Part shown: positions 18,348-27,748 of the stretch, piece after piece
Position numbering within the stretch: position 1 is the first letter of the stretch
Layout: each line of letters starts with the position of its first letter
From: an uncultured Muribaculaceae bacterium
GTDB lineage: Bacteria > Bacteroidota > Bacteroidia > Bacteroidales > Muribaculaceae
Length of the DNA: 64,000 bases
Assembly (NCBI GenBank): GCA_910579675.1
Contig: CAJTUF010000014.1
Location: 20,481-84,480 of the forward strand
Direction: 5' to 3'
Program-made: the position numbers and the translations under genes
The notes under the pieces: model-generated
What the model saw: only the letters and a program-made list of their open reading frames with translations
The model's database searches: none
What the model was told of the DNA's origin: nothing

Positions 18348-19158
18348 CAAAATACTTCATCCCGGAACCGACAATTTCTTTCTTCTCGCAGGCCCCTGTG
18401 TGATCGAAGGTGAGCGCATGGCCCTCGATATTGCCGAGACCATAGCTCCGCTCGCCGCTGAGCTCAATATACCATATATTTTCAAAGGCTCATATCGAAA
18501 GGCCAATCGCTCGCGCCTCGACTCTTTTACCGGTATAGGCGACCGCGAAGCTCTCGCTGTCTTGAAAAAGATCCGCAACACCCTCGGCATTCCGGTGGTG
18601 ACAGACATTCATTCAGCCGATGAAGCCATGATGGCGAGCGACTTCGATGTGGATGTGCTTCAGATTCCGGCTTTCCTCTGCCGCCAGACCGATCTGCTGG
18701 TTGCAGCCGCAAAGACCGGACGCGCTGTCAACATCAAGAAAGGTCAGTTTCTATCGCCGGAGTCAATGCTCTTTGCCGTCGATAAGCTACGTCAGGCCGG
18801 TGCCACCGATATCGCAGTCACCGAGCGCGGCACCACCTTCGGCTATCAGGATCTGATAGTCGACTTCCGTGGCATCCCCGAAATGAAGAAATTTGGCTGC
18901 CCGGTGGTGCTCGACGCCACCCACTCGCTCCAGCAGCCCAATCAGGCAGCAGGTGTGACCGGCGGACGTCCCGACCTTATCGAGACCATAGCCCGCGCCG
19001 GCATCGCAACCGGCTGCGACGGGATTTTCATCGAAACCCACCCCACCCCTGCTACTGCCAAGAGCGACGGAGCCAACATGCTTCAGCTCGATAAGCTCCC
19101 TGCGCTTCTGCGTAGGCTGACGGCCATCCGTCATTGCATCACCAATCTCCCCGATTGA
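18340..19158 (+). CDS. kdsA: KDO-8-phosphate synthase
   Basis: A 272-residue enzyme condensing phosphoenolpyruvate and arabinose 5-phosphate to KDO-8-phosphate for lipid A-core lipopolysaccharide. Family blocks seen: LLAGPCVIE, FKGSYRKANR, VVTDIH, LQIPAFLCRQTDLL, NIKKGQF, ERGTTFGY and DATHSLQQP. It is cytosolic. ATG 18340 lies inside the end of rsmE, and a TTG seven codons upstream is less likely. The early CVIE Cys and later HPxPxxAKSDGANML region are compatible with the metal-dependent class, but the class needs alignment. kdsA shows a Gram-negative outer membrane with KDO. Confidence 0.93.
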   Translation: MTDKILHPGTDNFFLLAGPCVIEGERMALDIAETIAPLAAELNIPYIFKGSYRKANRSRLDSFTGIGDREALAVLKKIRNTLGIPVVTDIHSADEAMMASDFDVDVLQIPAFLCRQTDLLVAAAKTGRAVNIKKGQFLSPESMLFAVDKLRQAGATDIAVTERGTTFGYQDLIVDFRGIPEMKKFGCPVVLDATHSLQQPNQAAGVTGGRPDLIETIARAGIATGCDGIFIETHPTPATAKSDGANMLQLDKLPALLRRLTAIRHCITNLPD

Positions 19159-19181
19159 CTCTGACTATCCGCTCCATCGCC

Positions 19182-20735
19182 ATGACCCGCAGCATCTTGA
19201 TATCTTTTGCTGTAGCAGCGGCTCTTTCTGTCGCCGCCCAGGACAAGTCGCGCCTGTCGACAGATATCATCGACACCTATACCGAGATGATAGCGGCTTC
19301 GCCATCCAATTGCGACCTCTATCTGTCGCGCGCCACTGAATATGCCTCGCAAGGATTGCTGTCGGCTGCCCTTATCGATCTCAACGATGCCATGCGCCTC
19401 GCCCCCAAGGGGGAGAAAGGCCTGAGGTTTGAGATACTCACTCAGAGAGCTGCCATATTGGAGCGGCAACACGACTTCGAGGGAGCACTCGCCGATCTCG
19501 ACGCTGCGGCCAAACTCTACCCTGACGTTCCATCGCTCACTCTATCGCGTGCCAGAGTGCTCACCGGCATTGCCCGATACTCTGAAGCTCGTGAGACCTA
19601 CAATAGCTACCGCAGGCTCAATCCGCGCTCGTCAGAGGCTATTTTCGGACTGGCCAAAGCATCGGCACTCGAAGCCGACAGCGACATGGCCCTCCGGTAT
19701 ATGAACGAGGGTATAGACGCCGCACCCAAAGCTGGCGATTCCTATCTTGCGGCGGCTGAGATCCATCTCATACTCCGGCGCAAAGATGAGGCGGTCACCG
19801 ACTATATCAAGGCTCTTGCATGTGGCGACAACGCCGCGGCCTCCGCTCTCCAGAAACTCGTCGACATGAGCGCCGAAGGATACCCCGACGTTATGAAAGG
19901 TCTCGACAAGGCCATCACCGCCGCTCCAACCTCAGGCGAGCTCTATTTTCTGAGAGCCTCAATAGCTCAGGACCACGATCATCACCGGCAGGCTTTGGCC
20001 GACTTTAATCGTATTGACGGCACAGGACCGTTTGCGGGAGGGGCTCTCGGCGAAGCCATGGCCGAATCGCTCTTTGCACTCGGCAGATGCGACGATGCAC
20101 TCAATCAGCTCGACAGAGTGCCCGAGCCTCTGCGTGGTGATTCATGGCACACTCTCCGCGCCCGAATACTCATCAACCTCGGGCGTCACGACGACGCTTT
20201 GGCCGAAACGGTCGAGGCACTGATGATCCAGCCTTCCTCCATCGCGGCCATGGAAGCAAAGGCTCGTGCACTTATGGGTGCCGGACGCGATGCCGACGCT
20301 GCAGCCACACTCTCGGAAGCCCTTATCACCGACCCGTCGTCGACCCCTGAGCTCTACTATCTGGCCACGTCCATAGCCCCTGACAGACGCAGATCGATGC
20401 TAATGGAAGAAGCGGCAGAGCTACCTTTTGACCCTGCCGATCCCGCTTCGCTGAAAGGGTTTGCGCTCATAGCGCTCGGCCGAACCGACGAAGCAGTGGC
20501 ATGGGCTTCGGCTTTGAACCGATTCGCCACAGCAGGCGATGGTGTGGCTCAATTCATATCAGCATGTATATATGCCCGGGTCGGTAAGACCGATGAAGCA
20601 CTGCGCTCACTCGAAACAGCCATTAAGGCCGGTTTCGACAACTGCCAATTGATATTGACCGACACCACCCCGGGCATTTCCATCGCTCCGCTCAGAGAGC
20701 ATCGGCGGTTCAGGGAGATTACCGCATCGTTATAA
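19182..20735 (+). CDS. Exported multi-TPR protein
   Basis: A 517-residue protein with a signal peptide (1-18, ending VAA-QDK) followed by TPR-like helical repeats across almost the whole length (for example LYLSRATEYASQGLLSAALIDL, DAALKLYPD-type ends and RYMNEGIDAAPKAG). There is no membrane anchor or lipobox, so it is probably periplasmic. It lies 23 bases after kdsA and 23 before the DUF6377 gene. The role is unknown; proteins like this usually hold assemblies together. The start at 19182 is chosen because the signal peptide begins there. Confidence 0.75.
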   Translation: MTRSILISFAVAAALSVAAQDKSRLSTDIIDTYTEMIAASPSNCDLYLSRATEYASQGLLSAALIDLNDAMRLAPKGEKGLRFEILTQRAAILERQHDFEGALADLDAAAKLYPDVPSLTLSRARVLTGIARYSEARETYNSYRRLNPRSSEAIFGLAKASALEADSDMALRYMNEGIDAAPKAGDSYLAAAEIHLILRRKDEAVTDYIKALACGDNAAASALQKLVDMSAEGYPDVMKGLDKAITAAPTSGELYFLRASIAQDHDHHRQALADFNRIDGTGPFAGGALGEAMAESLFALGRCDDALNQLDRVPEPLRGDSWHTLRARILINLGRHDDALAETVEALMIQPSSIAAMEAKARALMGAGRDADAAATLSEALITDPSSTPELYYLATSIAPDRRRSMLMEEAAELPFDPADPASLKGFALIALGRTDEAVAWASALNRFATAGDGVAQFISACIYARVGKTDEALRSLETAIKAGFDNCQLILTDTTPGISIAPLREHRRFREITASL

Positions 20736-20758
20736 CCTCCATAAATATGTGACCCACC

Positions 20759-22342
20759 ATGCGCCGCCTCCTCATCTTCATGACTTTGCTCACCATTATA
20801 GCCACTATCGGGAGTGCCTCCACTTCCACGCGAAGCTATGTGAGCACCAGCGATGCCGATCAGATGCTCCGCAGGCTCGACAGGGAGCTTGAGCAACGCG
20901 ACAATCTGATTGACCGAAGGAGCGCCCGCATCGACTCCATCGCACGCCACATCAACCTCGGGCGCCTGAGCATCAACGACTTCAAGCTGTTTGGCAAAGC
21001 GGCCATAGGCTTTGACAATGGACTGGCTCTAAATATTTTCTCGCGGGGACAAGCATATGCCGACAGCATAGGCGACCATCGGTCGGCCACCGAATTCAAG
21101 CTCCGGAGTGTGAGCCTGATGCCACTATCCGGAGTCACAGCCGAGGCGATTGAGATATTTCAGAGCATCGACACCGTCGGACTCGACACACCCATGATGC
21201 GCCTCTATTACGAGGCCGGAAGCAAAATGTATGGCTACATAGCCACAATCTATCGCGACTACCCCATGTTTCACGACAGCTACGACTCGCTGTCGCTCCG
21301 CATGATGAGCCATGCGGTGGCCCTCAACAAGCTCGCGCCGCTTCCCGCTCCATCGTCGCGGCTCGTAACCGAGGGCGAATATCTCTACCTCACCGGGCGC
21401 CACAATCAGGCCCGCAAACTTCTTCTCGAAGTGCTCGACTCCACCTCCGTCACCGACAACAACTATGCCATTGCTGCCTATCTCCTCGCATCGATAGCCG
21501 GCGACCTCGGCAATGAAAATGAACTCACTTACTATCTTGCCCTCTCTGCACTCGCCGACACGCGGGCAGCCACACGCGAAGTGACCTCCCTGCAGCGCCT
21601 CGGGCAGCTCATGCTGGAGCGCGACGACATAGGACGCGCCCATTCCTATCTCTCAAAGGCAATGCAGAATGCCGCCGAGGCTCATGTGGCAACACGAATG
21701 GTGCAGACAGCAGCCGCGCTTCCACTCATCGAGCAGGTCCATAACCGAGAGCTCGAGCTGTCGCGCCGCCGCATCTACACCTTGATTGTTGTCATGGCCA
21801 TACTCATAGTAATGCTCGCCGCAGCCCTCGTGGCTTATCATCGCAAGAGCGTCTACCGCCGACGTCTGCAAGAACACCTTGAGGCGTCCAATCTCACCAA
21901 GGAGATCTACATCAGCCGGTTCCTTGACCTGTGTGCCATATACATGGACAAGCTCAACCAATTCTGCAAGGTGGCGAGCAACAAAATATCCACCGGGCAG
22001 GTCGACGAACTATATCGCCTCACCAAATCGGGTAAATTTGTTGAGCACAATTCAAGCGACTTCTATGAGGTATTTGACGATGCTTTCCTTCATATGTATC
22101 CCGATTTCCTCGAAAAGGTCAACAAGCTGCTGCGCGACGACGCGCAGATCACCCTGCGCGATGGCGAAAAGCTCAATACCGATCTCAGGATACTCGCATT
22201 CATGCGTCTTGGAATAGACGATACAGCCCGCGTGGGCCGTATCCTCAACTATAGCGTCAACACCATCTACGCCTACCGCAACAAGCTGCGCAACAGAGCT
22301 ATCGACCGCGACAACTTTGAAGCCGCCATAGCCGCGCTCTGA
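20759..22342 (+). CDS. DUF6377 TPR regulator with membrane segment and HTH
   Basis: A 527-residue protein of the Bacteroidales DUF6377 type. A signal peptide (about 1-20), a TPR-rich periplasmic region (about 30-330), a membrane segment (about 341-361, YTLIVVMAILIVMLAAALVAY), the conserved KEIYISRFLDLCAIYMDKLNQF helix and a C-terminal LuxR-like helix-turn-helix (about 478-520, LRILAFMRLGIDDTARVGRILNYSVNTIYAYR) are visible. This suggests a one-component sensor joining periplasm to DNA. Targets are not indicated; the hydrogenase operon directly downstream has its own promoter and could be regulated by it. Confidence 0.8.
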   Translation: MRRLLIFMTLLTIIATIGSASTSTRSYVSTSDADQMLRRLDRELEQRDNLIDRRSARIDSIARHINLGRLSINDFKLFGKAAIGFDNGLALNIFSRGQAYADSIGDHRSATEFKLRSVSLMPLSGVTAEAIEIFQSIDTVGLDTPMMRLYYEAGSKMYGYIATIYRDYPMFHDSYDSLSLRMMSHAVALNKLAPLPAPSSRLVTEGEYLYLTGRHNQARKLLLEVLDSTSVTDNNYAIAAYLLASIAGDLGNENELTYYLALSALADTRAATREVTSLQRLGQLMLERDDIGRAHSYLSKAMQNAAEAHVATRMVQTAAALPLIEQVHNRELELSRRRIYTLIVVMAILIVMLAAALVAYHRKSVYRRRLQEHLEASNLTKEIYISRFLDLCAIYMDKLNQFCKVASNKISTGQVDELYRLTKSGKFVEHNSSDFYEVFDDAFLHMYPDFLEKVNKLLRDDAQITLRDGEKLNTDLRILAFMRLGIDDTARVGRILNYSVNTIYAYRNKLRNRAIDRDNFEAAIAAL

Positions 22343-22440
22343 CCATCTCCATCCTCCGGCTTGATCATCAGCTGCTGTTGACTCTTTTTGCCCGCAGTAC
22401 CTTTGACGACCGCAGACTGCGATTTGTCATTTCTTTTTCA

Positions 22441-22448
22441 TACCTTTG
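22441..22448 (+). promoter_or_regulatory. -7 element for the hydrogenase operon
   Basis: TACCTTTG fits TAnnTTTG, with TTTG at 22423-22426 upstream at shorter than ideal spacing. Another TACCTTTG occurs at 22398-22405. Either could drive hydA at 22490, giving a leader of about 35 or 78 bases. Confidence 0.55.
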
Positions 22449-22489
22449 CAGCCGGAATTGTTTTCCCGACCATTCATCACAACTGACCT

Positions 22490-23953
22490 ATGGCCTTCAC
22501 AAATAATATCATGATAGTCCGTCACCGGCTGCTCTCAGAGCTCGTAAAACTCTGGAACGCAGGCGAACTGATGGACAAAATAGACCGTCTGCCGGTCAAC
22601 CTGAGCCCTCGCATGACCAAGCATCCCATGCGTTGCTGCGTGTACCATGAACGCGCTATGTGGAAATACAAGTCGCTTCCCCTCATGGGAATGGATCTGA
22701 GCGACGAGACCGACGAGCTCACCCCTCTCTCCGAATACGCTGCCCGCGCCATAAAGCGTGCCACCGACGGCAAGCCCAAAGATAATATAATGTGTGTGAT
22801 CGACGAGGCTTGCTCGGCATGCGTCCACATCAACTACGAGATATCCAACCTTTGCCGTGGATGCGTGGCCCGTACATGTATACATAATTGCCCCAAAGGT
22901 GCTGTGAGCGTCAACCACGAAACAGGCAAAGCTTCTATCGACCACTCAAGCTGCATAAGCTGCGGCATTTGCTACAAGAGTTGCCCCTACCATGCCATTG
23001 TCTATATTCCCGTGCCATGCGAGGAAGCTTGTCCCGTCAAAGCCATACGCAAAGATGAAAACGGCGTGGAGCATATCGACGAAGACAAGTGCATCTACTG
23101 CGGCAAGTGTCTCAACGCATGCCCCTTCGGCGCGATTTTCGAAATCTCGCAGACATTCGACGTCCTTGAAGGAATCCGTCAGGGTCACAAGACTATTGCG
23201 ATTGTGGCGCCGTCGATACTCGGACAGTTCCAGGCCGCACCCGAACAGGTATATGGCGCGCTTCGCGCAGTAGGTTTTGCTGATGTGGTTGAAGTGGCGC
23301 AGGGAGCAATGGCTACCGTCGAACACGAAGCCGCCGAGCTCATGGAGAAAATCGGGGAGGGGCAGCCATTCATGACCACCTCCTGCTGTCCCAGCTACAT
23401 AGAACTCGTGCGCAAGCATGTGCCGGCAATGCAGAAATATGTGAGCACCACAGGATCGCCAATGTACTACACGGCACGCATAGTCAAGGAGCAGCATCCC
23501 GATGCAAGGGTGGTGTTTATCGGTCCCTGCCTTGCCAAGCGCAAGGAAGCGCAACGTGATGAGGCCGTGGATTTCGTCATGTCGTTTGAGGAGATCGCAT
23601 CGGTACTCGATGGCATGGGTATCGAAGTGGAATCTGCCACCCCGCATAATCCCGCCATACGTTCAGTCAGAGAGGCCCACGCCTTTGCACAAGCCGGCGG
23701 AGTTGCCGGTGCGGTCAAGGCCTACCTCAAACTCGACACCGACACTCTGCAGCACATCCAAGTGTCTGACCTCAACAAAAAGAATATCGCACTCCTCAAC
23801 GGATATGCCCGTACAGGCAAAGCCCCAGGCAACTTCATCGAAGTAATGGCCTGCGAGGGTGGATGTATCACCGGCCCGAGCACCCACAATGTAGGTGTGG
23901 CCGGAAAGAAGAAGCTCAGTCAGGAGCTTGCCCGTCAGGAACTGACCTACTGA
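22490..23953 (+). CDS. hydA: Group-B-like [FeFe]-hydrogenase catalytic subunit
   Basis: A 487-residue monomeric [FeFe]-hydrogenase. H-cluster motifs are TSCCPSY (297-303), IGPCLAKRKE (344-353) and EVMACEGGCITG (451-462); the PSY ending and GPC in place of MPC point to group B rather than the classic M3 enzymes. The N-terminal half is Cys-rich: C122/C125/C130/C134, C155/C158/C161/C165, C177/C181 and C201/C204/C207/C211, room for several [4Fe-4S] clusters. No NuoE/NuoF-like domains or signal peptide are present, so it is cytosolic and probably ferredoxin-linked, disposing of electrons as H2. Followed directly by the three maturases (TGATG overlap with hydE). Confidence 0.93.
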   Translation: MAFTNNIMIVRHRLLSELVKLWNAGELMDKIDRLPVNLSPRMTKHPMRCCVYHERAMWKYKSLPLMGMDLSDETDELTPLSEYAARAIKRATDGKPKDNIMCVIDEACSACVHINYEISNLCRGCVARTCIHNCPKGAVSVNHETGKASIDHSSCISCGICYKSCPYHAIVYIPVPCEEACPVKAIRKDENGVEHIDEDKCIYCGKCLNACPFGAIFEISQTFDVLEGIRQGHKTIAIVAPSILGQFQAAPEQVYGALRAVGFADVVEVAQGAMATVEHEAAELMEKIGEGQPFMTTSCCPSYIELVRKHVPAMQKYVSTTGSPMYYTARIVKEQHPDARVVFIGPCLAKRKEAQRDEAVDFVMSFEEIASVLDGMGIEVESATPHNPAIRSVREAHAFAQAGGVAGAVKAYLKLDTDTLQHIQVSDLNKKNIALLNGYARTGKAPGNFIEVMACEGGCITGPSTHNVGVAGKKKLSQELARQELTY

Positions 23954-25035
23954 TGACCTTGCACCATAGCATCGGTCGCGATCCATTGGAGGCGCTCATC
24001 AAAGGTGAGACGCTGCCCGACCTCCTGATGGCCAGATTGCTCGATCCGATCTATGTGTCGGCAGAGCGGTTGGCCGAAGCTGCCTCCGATCTCACCCTCG
24101 CCATCCACGGCAACGGAGTGCTTGTGCGCGGACTTTTGGAGATAACAAATATTTGCCGGAACGGATGCCTCTACTGTGGCATCCGCGCCGGCAATAATTC
24201 CGTATCACGGTACTGTCTGGATCAACAGCAGATCATGGATTGCTGCCGCGAGGCTTACGGCCTCGGATTCCGCACCATTGTGATGCAGGGCGGAGAGCAT
24301 CCAACCACCGACCCAATGGTGGCTGACATAGTGGATCAGATCACCTCCACCCTGCCCGGATGTGCCGTGACACTGTCGCTCGGCGAAAGACCACACAAGG
24401 TCTATGAGATGTGGCGCGAAGCGGGAGCATCGCGCTATCTGCTCCGCCACGAGACCGCCTCACACTATCATTACTCTTCACTCCACCCAACAGGCATGAC
24501 CCTCCTGACCAGACTGAAATGTCTTGAATCCCTCCGTAGCCTCGGATATCAGGTAGGCACAGGGATGATGGTGGGATCTCCCGGTCAAGACCTAAGATGT
24601 CTTCTGTCCGATCTTCGGTTCATTAGGCAGTTCCGTCCCGAGATGGTTGGCATAGGCCCATTTATCCCCCATCCCGCCACACCGCTCGGGCACTACCCCG
24701 CAGGAAGCGTCGACACCACCCTGCGCCTGATATCCATCATAAGGCTCATGCTCCCCTCTGCCAACATACCAGCCACGACAGCATTGGCCACTCTCGCACC
24801 CGATGGCCGCAGGCGAGGGATACTTGCCGGGGCCAATGTGGTGATGCCAAACATATCCCCGGCCCGGGTGCGGGCCGACTATGCCTTGTATTCAGGCAAA
24901 GCGTGTCTGGGAGCCGAAGCAGCCGAAGGTCTGGCCCTTCTGGCCGACGATCTCAACCTCATCGGACGAAGCATCGACTTCTCGCGAGGCGACTTCAAAC
25001 CTCATGCTCCTCAATCCTTTACCCATCAATCCTGA
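23953..25035 (+). CDS. hydE: [FeFe]-hydrogenase maturase HydE (radical SAM)
   Basis: A 360-residue radical SAM enzyme. The cluster motif is CRNGCLYC (C68, C72, C75) after the LLEITNI strand, and GEHP, GMMVGSPGQ and IGPFIPHPATPLG segments are typical of HydE. HydE works on the cysteine/Fe synthon from HydG during assembly of the 2Fe subcluster. ATG 23953 overlaps the hydA stop (TGATG), so translation is coupled; open frame further upstream lies within hydA. Length is normal. Confidence 0.93.
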   Translation: MTLHHSIGRDPLEALIKGETLPDLLMARLLDPIYVSAERLAEAASDLTLAIHGNGVLVRGLLEITNICRNGCLYCGIRAGNNSVSRYCLDQQQIMDCCREAYGLGFRTIVMQGGEHPTTDPMVADIVDQITSTLPGCAVTLSLGERPHKVYEMWREAGASRYLLRHETASHYHYSSLHPTGMTLLTRLKCLESLRSLGYQVGTGMMVGSPGQDLRCLLSDLRFIRQFRPEMVGIGPFIPHPATPLGHYPAGSVDTTLRLISIIRLMLPSANIPATTALATLAPDGRRRGILAGANVVMPNISPARVRADYALYSGKACLGAEAAEGLALLADDLNLIGRSIDFSRGDFKPHAPQSFTHQS

Positions 25036-25052
25036 CCACACCGTCTGCTATC

Positions 25053-26468
25053 ATGTATAATCCCAGATCAACCGACGCCACCGAGTTCATCGACCACGAT
25101 GAAATCCTTGCCACCCTCGACTATGCCGCCTCCAACCGGAGCAATATCCCGCTCATGCTTTCCATACTTGAGAAAGGGGCCCGGATGCAGGGTCTGACCC
25201 ACCGCGAGGCACTGACCCTGCTCGAATGTGAGGACCGGGATATAATCGACGCCACCGCCGATTTGGCCCGTCAGATCAAACAGCGATTCTACGGCAACCG
25301 CATCGTGATGTTTGCCCCGCTATATCTCTCAAACTATTGCGTGAATGGATGCGTCTACTGCCCCTACCACAGCACCAACCGCGTCATTGCCCGCCGCAAA
25401 CTTACTCAGGAGGAGATACGCCGTGAGGTAATAGCCCTTCAGGATATGGGCCACAAGAGACTCGCCCTTGAAGCCGGTGAGCACCCGACCATGAATCCGA
25501 TCGAATATATCCTTGAGTCGATCGACACCATCTACTCTATCCGCCATCGCAACGGAGTGATCAGGCGCGTCAATGTCAATATAGCTGCAACCACGGTTGA
25601 AAACTACCGCAAGCTGCGCGACGCCGGAATAGGCACTTACATTCTTTTCCAGGAAACATATCATAAGGAAAACTATGAGCGCCTTCATCCAACCGGACCC
25701 AAAAGCGACTACCGCTACCACACCGAGGCCATGGACCGCGCCATGCATGGCGGTATCGACGATGTGGGCCTCGGTGTGCTCTACGGCCTCAACACCTATC
25801 GCTACGACTTCACCGGACTGCTGATGCACGCCCGGCATCTCGAGGAGGTCTACGGTGTAGGGCCACACACCATAAGCGTCCCACGCATTTGCCCGGCCGA
25901 TGACATCAACACTTCCGACTTTCCCGACGCAATCTCCGACGATCTTTTTTGTCGCATAATAGCTGTATTAAGGGTGGCCGTGCCTTACACCGGCATGATT
26001 GTGTCGACTCGCGAGTCGGCTGCTGTAAGGGCCAAGGCTCTGGAGATGGGGGTGTCGCAGATCAGCGGCGGCAGCCGCACCAGTGTCGGAGGATATACCG
26101 ATACGTCGCGCGACGACGACTCTGCGCAATTCGACATATCTGATCGCCGCACACTCGACGAAGTGACCTCATGGCTCCTCGACTCGGGCCATATTCCGAG
26201 CTTCTGCACCGCCTGCTACCGCGAGGGACGCACGGGCGACCGGTTCATGTCGCTCGTCAAGACTGGCAACATAGCGCGGTGTTGCGCCCCAAATGCCCTC
26301 TTTACCCTCAAGGAGTATCTCGAAGATTATGCCGGTGCCGATGTGAAGCGTAAGGGACTCGCGGCTATCGAGAGGGAGCTGGCAGCGCTCCCCGACGAGC
26401 GGATCCGCGAAATCACATCGCGCCGGCTTGCCGAAATAAGTGCCGGGAAGCGCGACTTCCGATTCTGA
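25053..26468 (+). CDS. hydG: [FeFe]-hydrogenase maturase HydG (tyrosine lyase)
   Basis: A 471-residue radical SAM enzyme related to ThiH. It cleaves tyrosine to supply CO and cyanide for the H-cluster. The first cluster motif is CVNGCVYC (C96, C100, C103). The C-terminal CTAC plus a Cys 22 residues later (FCTACYREGRTG ... ARCC) is the CX2CX22C auxiliary cluster site that separates HydG from ThiH. It begins 17 bases after hydE. The start at ATG 25053 gives the normal family N terminus. Confidence 0.94.
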   Translation: MYNPRSTDATEFIDHDEILATLDYAASNRSNIPLMLSILEKGARMQGLTHREALTLLECEDRDIIDATADLARQIKQRFYGNRIVMFAPLYLSNYCVNGCVYCPYHSTNRVIARRKLTQEEIRREVIALQDMGHKRLALEAGEHPTMNPIEYILESIDTIYSIRHRNGVIRRVNVNIAATTVENYRKLRDAGIGTYILFQETYHKENYERLHPTGPKSDYRYHTEAMDRAMHGGIDDVGLGVLYGLNTYRYDFTGLLMHARHLEEVYGVGPHTISVPRICPADDINTSDFPDAISDDLFCRIIAVLRVAVPYTGMIVSTRESAAVRAKALEMGVSQISGGSRTSVGGYTDTSRDDDSAQFDISDRRTLDEVTSWLLDSGHIPSFCTACYREGRTGDRFMSLVKTGNIARCCAPNALFTLKEYLEDYAGADVKRKGLAAIERELAALPDERIREITSRRLAEISAGKRDFRF

Positions 26469-26477
26469 CCAATCGAA

Positions 26478-27692
26478 ATGACAATGAACGATTCAACTCC
26501 ATCTTCCGACCGCCTGCATATAGTGATCGCAGGCCGATGCAACAGCGGCAAGTCGGCTCTCATCAATGCCTTATGCGGCCAGCAGGTTGCTATCGTGGCC
26601 GACCACCCCGGCACCACCACTGATCCGGTGAGGAAAGCGATAGAGCTGCCAGGAGCCGGGGCCTGCGTGATAGTCGACACCGCCGGGTTCGATGACAATT
26701 CAGACATCCTTGGCAACGCTCGTATGGAGCGTAGCCGCAGCGAGATTGAGCGTGCCGATATTGTGATAGCTGTCGCCGATGCTGACGACCCCGTCTGGTC
26801 GGCCGGTTTCATCGACAGCCTCCGGCAGCCGGGGCGTCCTGTTATCGCCGTGATGGCTAAGTCCGACCTCGACACCACCACTTCACGTCTCGACACCCTG
26901 GCAAAAGCCTGCCAATGTCGGGTCATAGCCGTAAGCTCACTGAGCGGCAAAGGCATCGACTCCCTAATTGAAGCTATAGCAGAAGCGGCAAAGACCGACC
27001 GCCCAACGATCACAGGAAATCTTGTGTCGCCCGGCGACACCGTGGTGCTCGTGATGCCTCAGGATCCGCAGGCTCCGCGTGGTCGGTTGATCCTTCCTCA
27101 GGTACAAACCCTGCGCGAGCTGCTCGACAAGGGGTGTACAGCCATTTGCACATCGCCCGACCGCCTCTCATCCACTCTCGCCTCCCTGACTCAGTCGCCA
27201 AGTCTTGTCATAACCGACTCGCAGGTTTTTGGGGCGGTTGCCGCGGCCGTGAGCCCCGATATTCCCCTCACCTCCTTCTCCGTGCTCATGGCAGGCTACA
27301 AGGGCGATATCGACCTTTTTGTGAGGGGTGCTGAAGCCATCACCTCACTCGGCTCAGGATCAAGGGTTTTGATTGCCGAAGCTTGTTCCCACAAACCTAT
27401 GGCTGAGGATATTGGCCGCGTCAAGATCCCTCGCCTGCTCCATAAGCTCGCGGGCGACGGTATCAGCATCGACATAACCGGAGGCAGCGATTTCCCGGCC
27501 GATCTCACCCCCTACGATCTCGTGATCCATTGTGGGGGATGTATGTTTACCCGCCGCCATGTGCTGACGAGGGTGAGTCGGGCAGAGGCAGCCGGAGTGC
27601 CGGTGACCAACTACGGCATCTTTCTCGCTACAGTAGCGGGCATTATGCCCCGCGTGGTATGGCCCTCTACCTCACGGCCAAATATAAATTAA
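26478..27692 (+). CDS. hydF: [FeFe]-hydrogenase maturation GTPase HydF
   Basis: A 404-residue GTPase and scaffold that holds the 2Fe subcluster and delivers it to HydA. G motifs: P-loop GRCNSGKSALINAL (about 15-28), TT in the switch region, DTAGFDD, and MAKSDLD. The C-terminal cluster-binding pattern is CSH ... HCGGC with about 45 residues between. Start ATG 26478 is nine bases after the hydG stop; an ATG two codons later is equally possible. Last gene of the operon, with a hairpin right after its stop. Confidence 0.93.
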   Translation: MTMNDSTPSSDRLHIVIAGRCNSGKSALINALCGQQVAIVADHPGTTTDPVRKAIELPGAGACVIVDTAGFDDNSDILGNARMERSRSEIERADIVIAVADADDPVWSAGFIDSLRQPGRPVIAVMAKSDLDTTTSRLDTLAKACQCRVIAVSSLSGKGIDSLIEAIAEAAKTDRPTITGNLVSPGDTVVLVMPQDPQAPRGRLILPQVQTLRELLDKGCTAICTSPDRLSSTLASLTQSPSLVITDSQVFGAVAAAVSPDIPLTSFSVLMAGYKGDIDLFVRGAEAITSLGSGSRVLIAEACSHKPMAEDIGRVKIPRLLHKLAGDGISIDITGGSDFPADLTPYDLVIHCGGCMFTRRHVLTRVSRAEAAGVPVTNYGIFLATVAGIMPRVVWPSTSRPNIN

Positions 27693-27693
27693 A

Positions 27694-27724
27694 GCCACAC
27701 GCATTAATAAGCAATGCGCGTGGC
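27694..27724. terminator. Hairpin between hydF and the lipoprotein gene
   Basis: Arms GCCACACGCATT (27694-27705) and AATGCGCGTGGC (27713-27724), one mismatch, loop of seven. It starts two bases after the hydF stop and lies between convergent genes, so it may serve both. No long T-run. Confidence 0.65.
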
Positions 27725-27748
27725 CTTAACGTCGTATAATGTATGGTA

